Virus record (IMG/VR): IMGVR_UViG_3300046007_014013
Location: 1 to 51,473 of that record
Reading direction: 5' to 3' (one strand)
From: a virus
DNA length: 51,473 nucleotides
The position numbers and the translations under genes are program-made. Positions 40,201-48,179 of the stretch are shown here, in pieces. A model generated the notes under the pieces. That model had not been told where the DNA came from, did not search any database, and was given only the letters and a program-made list of their open reading frames with translations. Each line of letters begins with the position of its first letter. Position 1 is the stretch's first letter.

Positions 40201-42957
40201 CACGTTACATTTGAGGGCATAACTGATTGCCTAGTCATTGACGAGGTACATCAATTTAAAAACCTCGCAGTTATAACCAAGTTAATGAACGTGCGCGGTA
40301 TTCCTACCTCGCACTCACAGCGGGCTACCGATACTTACACTAAAATCCTTTACACTTTAGACAATTTACTTAATAAAGCGGTTAAAAACAGTGTAGGAAA
40401 CGGCAGGGTTATTGGTGCAACCGGTACGATATTTTCTAACACCCTAGCTGAAATTTATAACTGGCAGCGTATGTTCCAATTGCCCTTACTTAAGGAACTG
40501 GGCATAGATGCCTTTGATGCTTGGGTTAGTCAATTTGCGGAAGTTGTATCTTCGGCAGAAATTAGCCCGGAAGGCATTTACAAAAGCAAAACGCGGCTCA
40601 AAAAATTCTCAAATCTAAGTGTTCTACATAACACTATGTCGCAATTTGTAGATATTGTGACTTTTGATATGATTGGAGCTAAGGCTGGCCGTGAACACGG
40701 TTTAATTAGACCAGAGGGTAAATTCATAGACATAATTGCCGCGCCCTCAAATAGACAGCTAGAATTTTTAAGCGGGGCATTAAAACGAGCCGAGGCTATT
40801 CAGAATGGCGATGTAGATCCTACTGAGGATAATTTCCTTAAGTTAACCACAGACTTAACAAAAGCCGCTTTATCTATGCGGTTGTTAGGCGATAAATCAG
40901 AAGCGCGTGAAAGTAAGCTACATGACGTAGCTTATAATATCCATAAAATTTGGTTAGAAACCAAAGAATTTAACGGAGTACAGTTAGCTTTCTGTGACTT
41001 TTCTACCCCAAAAAACACAGTTAAGACCAGCGCAAAAATTAAGAATTTATTAATTAATAACGGAGCTAATAAAGAGGACGTTAAGGAATTAATGAAGAGT
41101 GGGGACATTGAAGCGTTAAGTTATGCTTTACCAGAAGAATTACCTTTACTTACGGAAGAGTTAATACTTAAGTTAAAATTAAGTAAATTTTTAATTCCCC
41201 AAATTTCCTCAATTATTGAGGCGGGTAAGAAAATCTCATATAACGTTTACGAATACATCAAAAGTTTATTACTTTTGCTTGGCATACCAGAACATGAAAT
41301 AGAGTTCATTCATGCTCACAACGGTGCGAAAAGAAGTAAATTATTTGACAAAGTTAATAATGGTGAAGTTCGTGTACTGTTAGGATCAACCTCAAAACTA
41401 GGAACAGGCTGCAACGTCCATAAAGGTGGTTTGTGGGCATTACATCACATCGATGCGCCCTGGCGGCCATCAGATATCGAGCAACGGGAGGGGCGAGGTA
41501 TTCGCCAATTAAATGGCGAAAATTTAGGGAAAACTCTCGGCGCGGTATTAGTCTTTAGATACATCACAGAACGCTTAGACGCATTAAGATGGCAAACACT
41601 CCAGTGGAAGCAGGAAGCTACAAAAAGCTTCCTTAATGGCGCGATTGACAGTCTAGAAGATGTTGACGATGTTTGCGTAACATTCGCACAGGTCAAAAGT
41701 TTAGCTACTGGCAATAAGCTTTTAATTGAGGAAGCTAATTTACAAAATGAGTTAAATTCCTTACTCATACAAGAAAGAAGTCACTCCCAACAACAACTAG
41801 GTATAACTGGCGAAATTTCCCGCGCCTCTAATAAAATTAAGTCCATTTTAGAAAAAATGGACGCGGTAGAAATTGACATTAAATCCCTAGCGGAAACCGA
41901 AAGATTAACCCGCAGGATTAGTGAGGAAGAAGAGGAACTACAAGCAAAAATACAAGGTGATGAAAACGACTTAAATGGACTAAAAGCTTTATTAGAAAAA
42001 GCTACTACTGCAAAAGATGAAAAGTATGTAGAAATTTACTCCAATGCAATTAATGAGAGTAAATTAAGAATCAAAGAATTAAAAACTAAGGTTAAAGAGT
42101 TTTTAACAGAAGAGGATAAGGTACAAGAAGCAAAACTAAAACAAGAAAGTAATGCTATATCTGCCCAATTCTCTTTATTAAGTAAGGATGCCGGGATAGC
42201 TCACGGCACTACTAGGTTGGCAGGGTCATATCGTGGACTAGAAATTTACGCTACCAACTTTGGCAGCAGTTTAAATTACGCGATTGAGAGTACGTATAGT
42301 AAAAAGAGTTATGGATTCCCATTTAGAGTTTCACAAGATAGGTTAATTACCCTTAACCGCACTAATCCCCTACAAAGTTTAGATAAGTGGGTAGATGAGT
42401 TACCCCACTACTTAAAAAGGCTAGAAAACGAGCTAGAGGGAGCAAAAGTCGAGCTTAACCGCTCGGAAAGCATCAAGGGCAAAATCTTTTACGGTTTGGG
42501 AAAACTGAATGAAGTGCAAGTTAGGCTAATGGAAATTAGAGAAATAATGGCTGACAATAAGAATGTTTTAAATGTTAATCATGGCGATCGTGAGGGGGAA
42601 AATGAAAATAGCGCGGAAGAGTATTTAGAAGATGATTTATCATCAACCGAGGTTGGGGTAAATTTGGAAATAGTGGAGGAATTAAAAAACCTCACTTTTG
42701 AAGATTACTGTAGTGAGAAAAATATTCCCGATTATGTTAGTAACATAATCGCGCCACAACTAAAAGAGTTAAGAATTATTAAACTTACCCGCAGCCTAGA
42801 GGTGAGTTGTCAAGAGAACAACCTAATGAGGGTTGCCTTAATTTACAAGTCTTGTAAGGACTATCCAGAACACTGGATAAAGGCGTTAAAAGCCTTAAGC
42901 TTAGACAATAAAAAGATCTGCATTAAGACTTTGGCAAAATTAAAAGCTGTGGCTTAA
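37231..42957 (+). CDS. DarB-like N6-adenine methyltransferase-SNF2 helicase (1908 aa)
   Basis: Residues ~40-260: methylase with motif I KVLEPSCGTGKFL (~90) and motif IV-like GNVPFG (~155, in place of NPPF/Y). Residues ~770-1450: superfamily 2 helicase with ATP loop HDVGLGKSL (~797), motif II VIDEVHQF (~1000), motif III GATGTI, motif V LGSTSKLGTGCNVH (~1387) and motif VI QREGRGIRQ (~1416). Residues ~1470-1720: coiled coils. C-terminus helical. Such very long fused methylase-helicases occur on plasmids and phages; P1 DarB, carried in the virion, protects DNA against type I restriction. An antirestriction role is inference. ATG follows AAGGA. Bidirectional terminator downstream. Confidence 0.82.
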   Translation: MYANLNLEAIKSLKSSNPDLSLLSEFKGWGSLKDCFAEGHKDYQELKDLLTADEYELAKSSILNAYYTSNEVISGLWDKLITAGFTGGKVLEPSCGTGKFLSLCPLKNNVEFTGVELDPIPAQIAGLLNPNSKIYNSPFEEVSFPDNYFDLVIGNVPFGAYKVHDPRYNALDLSIHNYFIAKSLDLVKEGGVICLITSPYTLDSKNTNFRERLSKRSELITAFRLPSEAFKTSSNTEVSADVLILRKNNNGDELKNWINTSEYPYSEVQFFPNTTYRCDITCNEYWINELQGRAREQFSFNPKYLPPWKLLGLPTVNKLYGHGLSCSDNKGSYNFLEGIKNVPVPSNLFNLLEIKKDEVILIPSELQNSKLNSFVIHNDLVYVREQDVLVKSQINIDKVKAFKSLHTLTLDVINAQKHLVDNELSHIQNHLKNSYDNFKCAYGELNSQKNVKELGNDPDFYLVRTLEKTKGKKVIGLADIFSRRVIAKFSNDAAPKTVEDAIILSLNKFGNYNYKFMATSLNINKEELTTLMVDKGLIYFNPSIEVNDYEEKDKYLSGNVYAKLVDAIKYDLKNNVEALKKVQPLPMLPTTNEDIKFKCLLELGINWEELPTEVQNRIFSKRIDAKIGASWIPPHIYSQFCYERLNAQGMVSVSYITSPVATWYVEPKRSSDYSEFGTKHLSSYEILEKVLNNQNIFVGIYSDKEVNREASVVATEEARAKASLIKQEWKDWLWSSEERCVLLCKIYNTEVNVYTARKYDGSWLELPGLNPKIKLRPWQLNAIARIIENRATYLAHDVGLGKSLVMICGIMELRRLGICHKPMLVCLNGTEQQLYNDFKDAYPLANILISKGLSSKEDKKLFTASIKTGDFDCVLLTHSQFFQLSLGKEYQVQFLEQERELLLNFINSDRELQNPKSVGGKILKKRLESVEMSIFDAENPELNNLTVVSADSGKNAKGKKLTRAQKEEIRKGKSIDALNLKILESKRKYDHVTFEGITDCLVIDEVHQFKNLAVITKLMNVRGIPTSHSQRATDTYTKILYTLDNLLNKAVKNSVGNGRVIGATGTIFSNTLAEIYNWQRMFQLPLLKELGIDAFDAWVSQFAEVVSSAEISPEGIYKSKTRLKKFSNLSVLHNTMSQFVDIVTFDMIGAKAGREHGLIRPEGKFIDIIAAPSNRQLEFLSGALKRAEAIQNGDVDPTEDNFLKLTTDLTKAALSMRLLGDKSEARESKLHDVAYNIHKIWLETKEFNGVQLAFCDFSTPKNTVKTSAKIKNLLINNGANKEDVKELMKSGDIEALSYALPEELPLLTEELILKLKLSKFLIPQISSIIEAGKKISYNVYEYIKSLLLLLGIPEHEIEFIHAHNGAKRSKLFDKVNNGEVRVLLGSTSKLGTGCNVHKGGLWALHHIDAPWRPSDIEQREGRGIRQLNGENLGKTLGAVLVFRYITERLDALRWQTLQWKQEATKSFLNGAIDSLEDVDDVCVTFAQVKSLATGNKLLIEEANLQNELNSLLIQERSHSQQQLGITGEISRASNKIKSILEKMDAVEIDIKSLAETERLTRRISEEEEELQAKIQGDENDLNGLKALLEKATTAKDEKYVEIYSNAINESKLRIKELKTKVKEFLTEEDKVQEAKLKQESNAISAQFSLLSKDAGIAHGTTRLAGSYRGLEIYATNFGSSLNYAIESTYSKKSYGFPFRVSQDRLITLNRTNPLQSLDKWVDELPHYLKRLENELEGAKVELNRSESIKGKIFYGLGKLNEVQVRLMEIREIMADNKNVLNVNHGDREGENENSAEEYLEDDLSSTEVGVNLEIVEELKNLTFEDYCSEKNIPDYVSNIIAPQLKELRIIKLTRSLEVSCQENNLMRVALIYKSCKDYPEHWIKALKALSLDNKKICIKTLAKLKAVA

Positions 42958-42966
42958 GTAATTAAT

Positions 42967-43012
42967 AAAAAACCCCTAGACTTATTTAACTTTTAAGTCT
43001 AGGGGTTTTTTT
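42967..43012. terminator. Bidirectional terminator between helicase and ATPase genes
   Basis: AAAACCCCTAGACTTA / TAAGTCTAGGGGTTTT arms, A-run and T-run on the outer sides; serves both convergent genes. Confidence 0.85.
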
Positions 43013-43023
43013 ATGGGTAAAAA

Positions 43024-44436
43024 TTAAAAGTTTATAGGTTTACCATTAAAATGTTCTTGAATAGTATGGGGATTAAACCATGCTGGTAAAGTTTTTTCTA
43101 CGTCTTCTAAATTATTTCCGTCGCTATCTACCAACCCATATCTAATAACTACTCTTTGTAATGGGGTTTCACCATTTGCTGAGAATTTTTGAACTAAGAT
43201 CATGCCCGCTTTGCGAGTATCTTTAGTTCCTTCTGCGAAACTGCTGTTGGTGTCGTTATGGGTTATCCCTAGTAAAAAACATTTAGCTTTTCTTGTGTCC
43301 GTTAAGCTTAACTTAAACCATTTATCTGCTAATTCTCCAATCAGTCCGCGCAGGTTTGTAAACTCATCTACAATAACTTGTAATTTATCTTGGGGTTTTT
43401 GCTTAATTCTGTCACCCCAAAATAAAATATTATCTTGCATGGTTATAGCAATATCTTCTTCTATTTCCGCTATGTTTTTAGGCTGTAAATATTTCCAAAC
43501 ATCGGCATTATCTCCGGTCGCGTGTCTGTCTATTAAATATTCAATTGGTGCATCTAGGCAATATTTTCTAACTAAGGAAATAGTGCAAGCCGTGTAAGTT
43601 TTCCCACTTCCCTGGTTTCCTATTAGCCATAGTGGCTTTAAACTGCTAATAATTGTCCATAGCCATCCGTCTTCATGAGATTTTAAAGCATCTATTAAAT
43701 CTAACTTTTTATTTTCTTTGGGATTTTCCTCAGTTTTATTTTTGCCCTTATCCTTACTTAATTCTTTGGTTTTTTTATTTAACTCTAATATTTCCAAGTT
43801 ATTCTTAGCGGTTTCTTTTTCTAGCTCTGATAATTGGAGTTGGTGATTTTTTAAAGCTAGTTGTCCCTCTAAGTTACCTCTTAAATTATCCAGTTCTAAT
43901 TCCCTTCCTGATTTTAAAGAGCTTAGGGTAGATTGTGCATCCCTACTGATTACATTTTTAGTAACTTCGGCTTGTGCATTTTTACTAAACTCATAAAGAC
44001 TTATATGAGTTTGCTCTAAAATGTCATTCTCTATTGCCTTAATTTTAAGGATTTTAAATTTTGAGTGTATCGCCTCTTCCTGAACGTTAGTTAAAGTCCT
44101 ACTAACACAAAAACTTAAAAACAAGCTAACGCTGCTTAACAACCCTAAACTAATACCCAGCCCATCTTCCGGTGCAAGGACTTTTAAAACCTTAATATTG
44201 TCGTCAAATATTTTATTTCTTCTTTCACGATCTACTAAAAAGCTAATTCCACGCTTTACGTTATATCCATAACAATTTACGCCCTTAGTGCAATATAAAG
44301 TTTCTTCATGCTTAATTGAATCAGAAAACATGGGAACGCTAAACATTAAACCCGCCGCTAAAAATCCTCCTATTAATAGTGTGTTAGTCTTACGCTGTTT
44401 ATTTAAGTTTTCTGTAAAATCTTTTATTTCTTGCAT
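43024..44436 (-). CDS. Membrane-anchored P-loop ATPase (470 aa)
   Basis: Two N-terminal membrane segments (LLIGGFLAAGLMFSVPMF ~20-37; GISLGLLSSVSLFLSFCVS ~93-111) flank a ~50-residue segment with two Cys (YCTKGVNCYGYNV). Residues ~120-250 are coiled coil, then an ATPase with Walker A LIGNQGSGKTYTA (~273) and Walker B LQVIVDEFTNL (~353), followed by LLGITHNDTN (sensor-like). The core resembles the FtsK/HerA/VirD4 and Zot groups of motor ATPases, but the arrangement fits none exactly. It ends a seven-gene cluster with three other membrane proteins, so it may power a membrane complex for DNA transfer, secretion or virion release. Confidence 0.72.
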   Translation of the reverse strand: MQEIKDFTENLNKQRKTNTLLIGGFLAAGLMFSVPMFSDSIKHEETLYCTKGVNCYGYNVKRGISFLVDRERRNKIFDDNIKVLKVLAPEDGLGISLGLLSSVSLFLSFCVSRTLTNVQEEAIHSKFKILKIKAIENDILEQTHISLYEFSKNAQAEVTKNVISRDAQSTLSSLKSGRELELDNLRGNLEGQLALKNHQLQLSELEKETAKNNLEILELNKKTKELSKDKGKNKTEENPKENKKLDLIDALKSHEDGWLWTIISSLKPLWLIGNQGSGKTYTACTISLVRKYCLDAPIEYLIDRHATGDNADVWKYLQPKNIAEIEEDIAITMQDNILFWGDRIKQKPQDKLQVIVDEFTNLRGLIGELADKWFKLSLTDTRKAKCFLLGITHNDTNSSFAEGTKDTRKAGMILVQKFSANGETPLQRVVIRYGLVDSDGNNLEDVEKTLPAWFNPHTIQEHFNGKPINF

Positions 44437-44441
44437 ACTAA

Positions 44442-44594
44442 TTACTTTAAAACTCCTGTTTGCTTAAGCCACATTAAAAAACTATTAATTGAATATACAA
44501 TATCCGAAAACTCCATCACTAGATAATGGATAAAAATAGCAGTAACTAGACCGCTAATAAATAATTCAATAAACCCCTTAATTAATTTAATCAT
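44442..44594 (-). CDS. Small membrane protein (50 aa)
   Basis: MIKLIKGFIELFISGLVTAIFIHYLVMEFSDIVYSINSFLMWLKQTGVLK: one clear membrane helix and a second amphipathic helix. It overlaps the stop of the upstream 195-residue gene (ATGATTAA) and lies 6 bases before the ATPase start, so translational coupling is likely. Size and topology resemble small phage-type or secretion accessory membrane proteins. Confidence 0.6.
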   Translation of the reverse strand: MIKLIKGFIELFISGLVTAIFIHYLVMEFSDIVYSINSFLMWLKQTGVLK

Positions 44595-45174
44595 TATCTC
44601 TACTTGTGCCTCCAAAACTTTTCTTAATTATTCCTAATGCAACGATGCCAATTAAAGCAATTAGAATACTTATGCCTATTTCGGGCATAGGTAATTGAAA
44701 ACTTAACCCTTCTTTGTCCCTAATCTCTTGATAGGTTAAGTTAATATTTTTTTTAGTTTCTACCACTTCCTTAGTTATTTTACTCGTTCCTTGCCATGTT
44801 GTGATTCCGCCAATAGCTAATTTTACAATTCCCACTAAAGGCTTTTCTCCTAAGCTAAACTCCCATGACTCTGAGTTAATGGAAAAATTAAAGCTATCAC
44901 CAACGTCAATTAGTCCTGGTAAAAGACTTAATACGGCGGAAAAAACTTGTATTACACTTAAGGTAATTTGTAACTGGAACAAAACCCACGACAAAGAACA
45001 TGAAGAAATTTGGCAAGCTAAAAATAATAACCCTGCATCAATCCTCTTTCTTTTTAAGATATCTTCATAAAGTTTTTGTTCAATGTGTGTTAAATATCTA
45101 GAGGTTTCTTTAGGTAAATTTTCCCCTTCTAAACCGTCTTCTTCCTCGTTAAAATCTGGCGGATATGCTAACAT
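44587..45174 (-). CDS. Multi-span membrane protein (195 aa)
   Basis: Acidic cytoplasmic N-terminus (NEEEDGLEGENLPKE), helices at ~47-66 and ~70-90 (LLFLACQISSCSLSWVLFQLQ, LSVIQVFSAVLSLLPGLI), a ~70-residue loop, and a C-terminal helix (IGISILIALIGIVALGII) followed by basic residues. Probably a membrane partner of the ATPase. No family recognised. Confidence 0.65.
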   Translation of the reverse strand: MLAYPPDFNEEEDGLEGENLPKETSRYLTHIEQKLYEDILKRKRIDAGLLFLACQISSCSLSWVLFQLQITLSVIQVFSAVLSLLPGLIDVGDSFNFSINSESWEFSLGEKPLVGIVKLAIGGITTWQGTSKITKEVVETKKNINLTYQEIRDKEGLSFQLPMPEIGISILIALIGIVALGIIKKSFGGTSRDND

Positions 45175-45202
45175 TGTCCTAAGTCCTAAAAAATTATATT
45201 TT

Positions 45203-45247
45203 TAATTCCCCAAATTAACTACTAATTAATTTGGGGAATTTTTTTAA
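45203..45247. terminator. Hairpin inside the membrane-ATPase gene cluster
   Basis: AATTCCCCAAATTAA / TTAATTTGGGGAATT arms followed by T7 on the plus strand and no T-run on the minus strand. It lies between the 224- and 195-residue genes and may stabilise or partly end the minus transcript. Confidence 0.55.
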
Positions 45248-45922
45248 TTAAAATCCTAACGCACCCATAAATTCTTTAAGCCGTCCCTTAATGCCTTGTC
45301 CTGTATACTCCTTATGGGAGATTAAATCCACTCGCGCATCATTACCTTTCGTTAAATATTCATCCACTAATTTGCCCTTATATCTCTTTTCTTCTTGGAC
45401 TTGTTTAACTTCGGGGCGTAAGGTTTGGTTTAATACAGCGTCATTCCTATCAACGTCCACTAAAAAAGCATCCATATAACCCTTAACTTGTTGGTAATTA
45501 AGCGTATAGGCATGGCGAGATACTTCCGTACTTTTATCAGTTAAATATTGCTTGGCTTGCTCTACTCTACCATTAACGAATTTTCTGTCAGCCAGTGCCG
45601 TCCCGTCCATAGCTTTAGTTATTTTTAAAGATGCGCTACCACTAGCCTTTAAAATGTCCGCTAAGGCTAAATTATAAGTTTCCGTGCCTTCAATTATTGT
45701 GAGGTAAGCTTCTTTTAATTTAGGAGCATACTCCCTCATGAAATTTGCTTGCTTGTTTAATTCTCCTATTCTTTGGATATGGGGGAGACTGCCCATACAA
45801 GCTTTTTCAAAATCAGCTATGGTTATGCCGAACTTACTGGACATTTGGGCATTTAAAGCTTTTCCCTTAGAGCTAACATGGTTTTTTATCTTAACGTCTC
45901 TTGCTGGGCGTAAATTAGTCAT
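45248..45922 (-). CDS. Helical protein of the membrane-ATPase cluster (224 aa)
   Basis: Starts MTNLRPARDVKIKNHVSSKGKALNAQMSSKFG. Nearly all helical, basic overall, no membrane segment, with regular heptad-like runs (AEQAKQYLTDKSTEVSRHAYTLNYQQVKGYMDAFLVDVDRN). Similar in shape to structural or scaffold proteins of secretion or virion systems. No family recognised. ATG start lies 7 bases after the previous stop. Confidence 0.6.
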   Translation of the reverse strand: MTNLRPARDVKIKNHVSSKGKALNAQMSSKFGITIADFEKACMGSLPHIQRIGELNKQANFMREYAPKLKEAYLTIIEGTETYNLALADILKASGSASLKITKAMDGTALADRKFVNGRVEQAKQYLTDKSTEVSRHAYTLNYQQVKGYMDAFLVDVDRNDAVLNQTLRPEVKQVQEEKRYKGKLVDEYLTKGNDARVDLISHKEYTGQGIKGRLKEFMGALGF

Positions 45923-45928
45923 GGTTGA

Positions 45929-46135
45929 TTATTTAACCTCTATGTAAATATTGGGGTCTGAGTAAAACCTATAGACAGGCTTAATTATTTTTTTATTAGA
46001 AATTAAGCCGAGAGAGTTTAGTAAAGCTGCACCTATTATTAAAGTTAAAATTAACGTGGGGTTAATTTTAAAGCTTAGGTTTTTATGCTGGGGTCTTAAA
46101 AGCTTGGGATATTCTTTTAAAGTCCATCGCACCAC
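45929..46135 (-). CDS. Small single-span membrane protein (68 aa)
   Basis: One membrane helix (LILTLIIGAALLNSLGLI) and a short outer tail (KPVYRFYSDPNIYIEVK). The only usable starts are GTG codons at 46135/46132, giving a 53-base overlap with the upstream gene, which is unusual. The coding nature of the membrane part is supported by tight spacing to the next gene. Confidence 0.5.
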   Translation of the reverse strand: MVRWTLKEYPKLLRPQHKNLSFKINPTLILTLIIGAALLNSLGLISNKKIIKPVYRFYSDPNIYIEVK

Positions 46136-46775
46136 CCTTTAAAATCTCGTTAACTTTATTTAAGCCGCTTTTTAACTCTTGAGAATTTTTATTAAGTCCA
46201 GATGTGGCCACTTGGGTAATTTCCTCCATCGCGGAGGCTATTTTTTGGGAATTAGCTTGAACTTTATAATTAATAAAGTTAATGACTGCGGTTTTAATCT
46301 CATCTAAAGTTTCCTCAAGGTTATCGGAAGATGTGTTAATTTCTTGGGCAACTAAATAAACCTCTTCCGGCGTTAAAGTTACGCCCATTTCCTGCGCCGC
46401 ACTTTTTATTAATTCCCCCTTATTTTCTTCCTCTTCTTTACTTTCTTGGTTAATTAGCTTGTAAATTTCCTCCCGAATTTCATCTTCTGAGGTTAACGCC
46501 TCTAGTGCATTTAATTGGATGGGGGTTAAGTCTAAGAAATACGTCTTGCTAATTTCTAAGGCTTTTTCTCTAGCGTTAAAAATTACCAATTCTCCCCCGC
46601 TAAAAAAATTAAAAGCCGCATCCATATCTTCCTTAGAAAATTCTTCTTTCTCTAAATCCAGGGAATTAAAAAAATCCCTAATTTCCGGCAAATCCTTCTT
46701 AATGGATTTTTTATTAAGCCTCGATTGAACTCTTTTCGCAGCTACGTCCGATGTGACCTTAACATTACTTGCCAT
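46083..46775 (-). CDS. Acidic coiled-coil protein (230 aa)
   Basis: MASNVKVTSDVAAKRVQSRLNKKSIKKDLPEIRDFFNSLDLEKEEFSKEDMDAAFNFF. Helical throughout, very acidic middle (EDEIREEIYKLINQESKEEEENKGE), and a C-terminal amphipathic repeat region (LNKNSQELKSGLNKVNEILKGG). Overlaps the upstream HTH gene by 11 bases. No family recognised; likely a soluble part of the same machine. Confidence 0.6.
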   Translation of the reverse strand: MASNVKVTSDVAAKRVQSRLNKKSIKKDLPEIRDFFNSLDLEKEEFSKEDMDAAFNFFSGGELVIFNAREKALEISKTYFLDLTPIQLNALEALTSEDEIREEIYKLINQESKEEEENKGELIKSAAQEMGVTLTPEEVYLVAQEINTSSDNLEETLDEIKTAVINFINYKVQANSQKIASAMEEITQVATSGLNKNSQELKSGLNKVNEILKGGAMDFKRISQAFKTPA

Positions 46776-47214
46776 TTACTTTTAATTCCTCTGTTTGTTT
46801 AGCTTTATAAATTAAAGCCACAGCCACTAGGGGCAATACTGTGGATTTGTCGTAAAATTTCCCCTTCCTGAACCCTCCGATATTTTTAAACCACCTGCTT
46901 ACCGTACTTTGGTTGGGGTAAATTTCATAGTCCTTTATTAATGTTAAAAACTCCCCTCCCGTCATGCCCTTAAACTCTTTCAGATTGGGGATGGTTTCCC
47001 GTCCCATAGCCTGTAATTTTTCCTTAATTTCAGCGTATTTGCGGAAATATCTAGGACTTACTTTTCTTAAATTAATTAAAATTACAAACCCTTCTTTAGT
47101 TAAGGGTAATTCACAAGCTTTCAAAGTCTTTTTAGTCTTAGACCAATGCGAATCCGAACACCTCCCGTTTAATAAAGTTTCGTAAATTGCTCTTTCTGTA
47201 TCAAGTTTTTGCAT
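46765..47214 (-). CDS. Helix-turn-helix regulator-like protein (~149 aa)
   Basis: Preferred start ATG 47214 (MQKLDTERAIYETLL). An upstream in-frame ATG at 47250 lies inside an inverted repeat and is less likely. Residues near 100-118 read YEIYPNQSTVSRWFKNIGGF, a helix-turn-helix-like segment with the second helix STVSRWFK. First gene of the membrane-ATPase cluster. The inverted repeats at its 5' side fit autoregulation. Confidence 0.6.
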   Translation of the reverse strand: MQKLDTERAIYETLLNGRCSDSHWSKTKKTLKACELPLTKEGFVILINLRKVSPRYFRKYAEIKEKLQAMGRETIPNLKEFKGMTGGEFLTLIKDYEIYPNQSTVSRWFKNIGGFRKGKFYDKSTVLPLVAVALIYKAKQTEELKVNGK

Positions 47215-47345
47215 AAAATACGGCGCACCCCCCTTATTTAGTAGTCGCATCCTGCATAAAAAGGGTGCAAGGTTTAAATTTGAAAAATTTTATGCAGGAT
47301 ATAAGACCCTTAATTTAAGGTCGCACCCATGTAAAGACCTTTAAA
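47215..47345. promoter_or_regulatory. Operator-like repeats upstream of the membrane-ATPase cluster
   Basis: A perfect 13-bp inverted repeat ATCCTGCATAAAA / TTTTATGCAGGAT spans 47249-47300. TTTTATGCA recurs at the start codon (47214). GGGTGC/GCACCC occurs three times (47225, 47263, 47333). These are likely binding sites of the HTH protein. Confidence 0.6.
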
Positions 47346-47422
47346 ATTAAGGGATATTTTAATGCGTTGGCTCTGCATTTATCATAGCATTAAAATCACT
47401 AAATAGTGTTATTTAACTAAAA

Positions 47423-47459
47423 AATCCCTAAACTTTAAATTAAAAAAGTTTAGGGATTA
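47423..47459. terminator. Hairpin (AATCCCTAAACTT / AAGTTTAGGGATT)
   Basis: Thirteen-base arms around 11 bases, A-run before and T-poor end. Lies in the ~400-base gene-free stretch between the HTH gene and the repeat island. Confidence 0.6.
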
Positions 47460-47499
47460 TTAAAAATTTAAGCAGATGATTACAAGCTAAAGTCGGTGG

Positions 47500-47658
47500 C
47501 TATAAAACTTTGGAAGGTAAAAAACGCCGCCGTCATACAAATCGCGTCATTCATTTTCTTCTCTAATAACGATTTCTCCTGACGTTTTTGGCTGCGTGTT
47601 TTATAGAAAAATCCTCCAAAGTCCCTTTATGTAAGACTTTGGAGGATTTAGTGGGATT
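47500..47658. repeat. TGACG repeat island C1 (inverted copy of island A)
   Basis: 47531-47585 is the inverted copy of 19339-19393. The hairpin AAATCCTCCAAAG / CTTTGGAGGATTT lies at 47609-47649 in the same relative place, with a different loop and spacer. The 47460-47500 stretch before it holds nothing I recognise. Confidence 0.75.
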
Positions 47659-48109
47659 TTAGTTTCCGATCCCAACCTCTCTATTGGCTATTTCAGAAAA
47701 ATAAATAACTGAGGCGATCGCTAACCATCTTCCAAAGATTAGTCGCTGACTTCGGTTATGTGTCAGTTCTATTGGGATTTTAACGCCGATAAGATACCCT
47801 ATCAAGGGCTGAAAAATTGGATACATTATTTTTGCCAAAAGACTTGGCTTTTCTGCTGCCAATAAATCAAATGTAGTATCCCAGTCGAGATCTAGCTCTC
47901 TGATATCTAGCGGTAAACCAGTAATTACCGCTGACTGGATTAGTTCATTGCCTGGATTGGTTCTTGCAAGTGTGGCAAGGACTCTTCTTCGTGCAATATC
48001 TAGCACAAAGTTCTCACTACTCTTGGATTTTTTTGCACTTTTGGATTATTTTCCGAACCGTTGCTTGAGCAGGTGTTGGTAACTCTGAATATATTTCGTT
48101 GAGTTTCAT
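47659..48109 (-). pseudogene. Hypothetical protein split by one extra A in an A7 run
   Basis: ATG 48109 reads MKLNEIYSELPTPAQATVRKIIQKCKKIQE then TAG. Dropping one A from the run at 48028-48034 gives ...KCKKSKSSENFVLDIARRRVLATLARTNPGNELIQSAVITGLPLDIRELDLDWDTTFDLLAAEKPSLLAKIMYPIFQPLIGYLIGVKIPIELTHNRSQ..., a continuous 149-residue protein. The C-terminal part may be translated alone from GTG 48006. Own ACGGTAG promoter and GGGAAAG ribosome site. Family not recognised; the C-terminal half has one hydrophobic segment. Confidence 0.6.
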
Positions 48110-48142
48110 TTTACTTTCCCCGTTACTTTTTAACTTACTCCC

Positions 48143-48171
48143 ACTATACATTATCCCTCTACCGTTGTTAA
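48143..48171 (-). promoter_or_regulatory. Promoter of the ACGGTAG family (minus)
   Basis: On the minus strand TTAACA, 17-base spacer ACGGTAGAGGGATAATG, TATAGT, then GGGAGTAAGTTAAAAAGTAA. Nearly identical over ~50 bases to those at 49245 and 50153. Confidence 0.75.
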
Positions 48172-48179
48172 GTACCTAT

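Noticed and set aside
43024-44436. P-loop ATPase as VirB4 or a conjugation coupling protein
   Set aside because: No relaxase or other mating-pair genes are in the window, and domain order differs; kept as an unassigned membrane ATPase.
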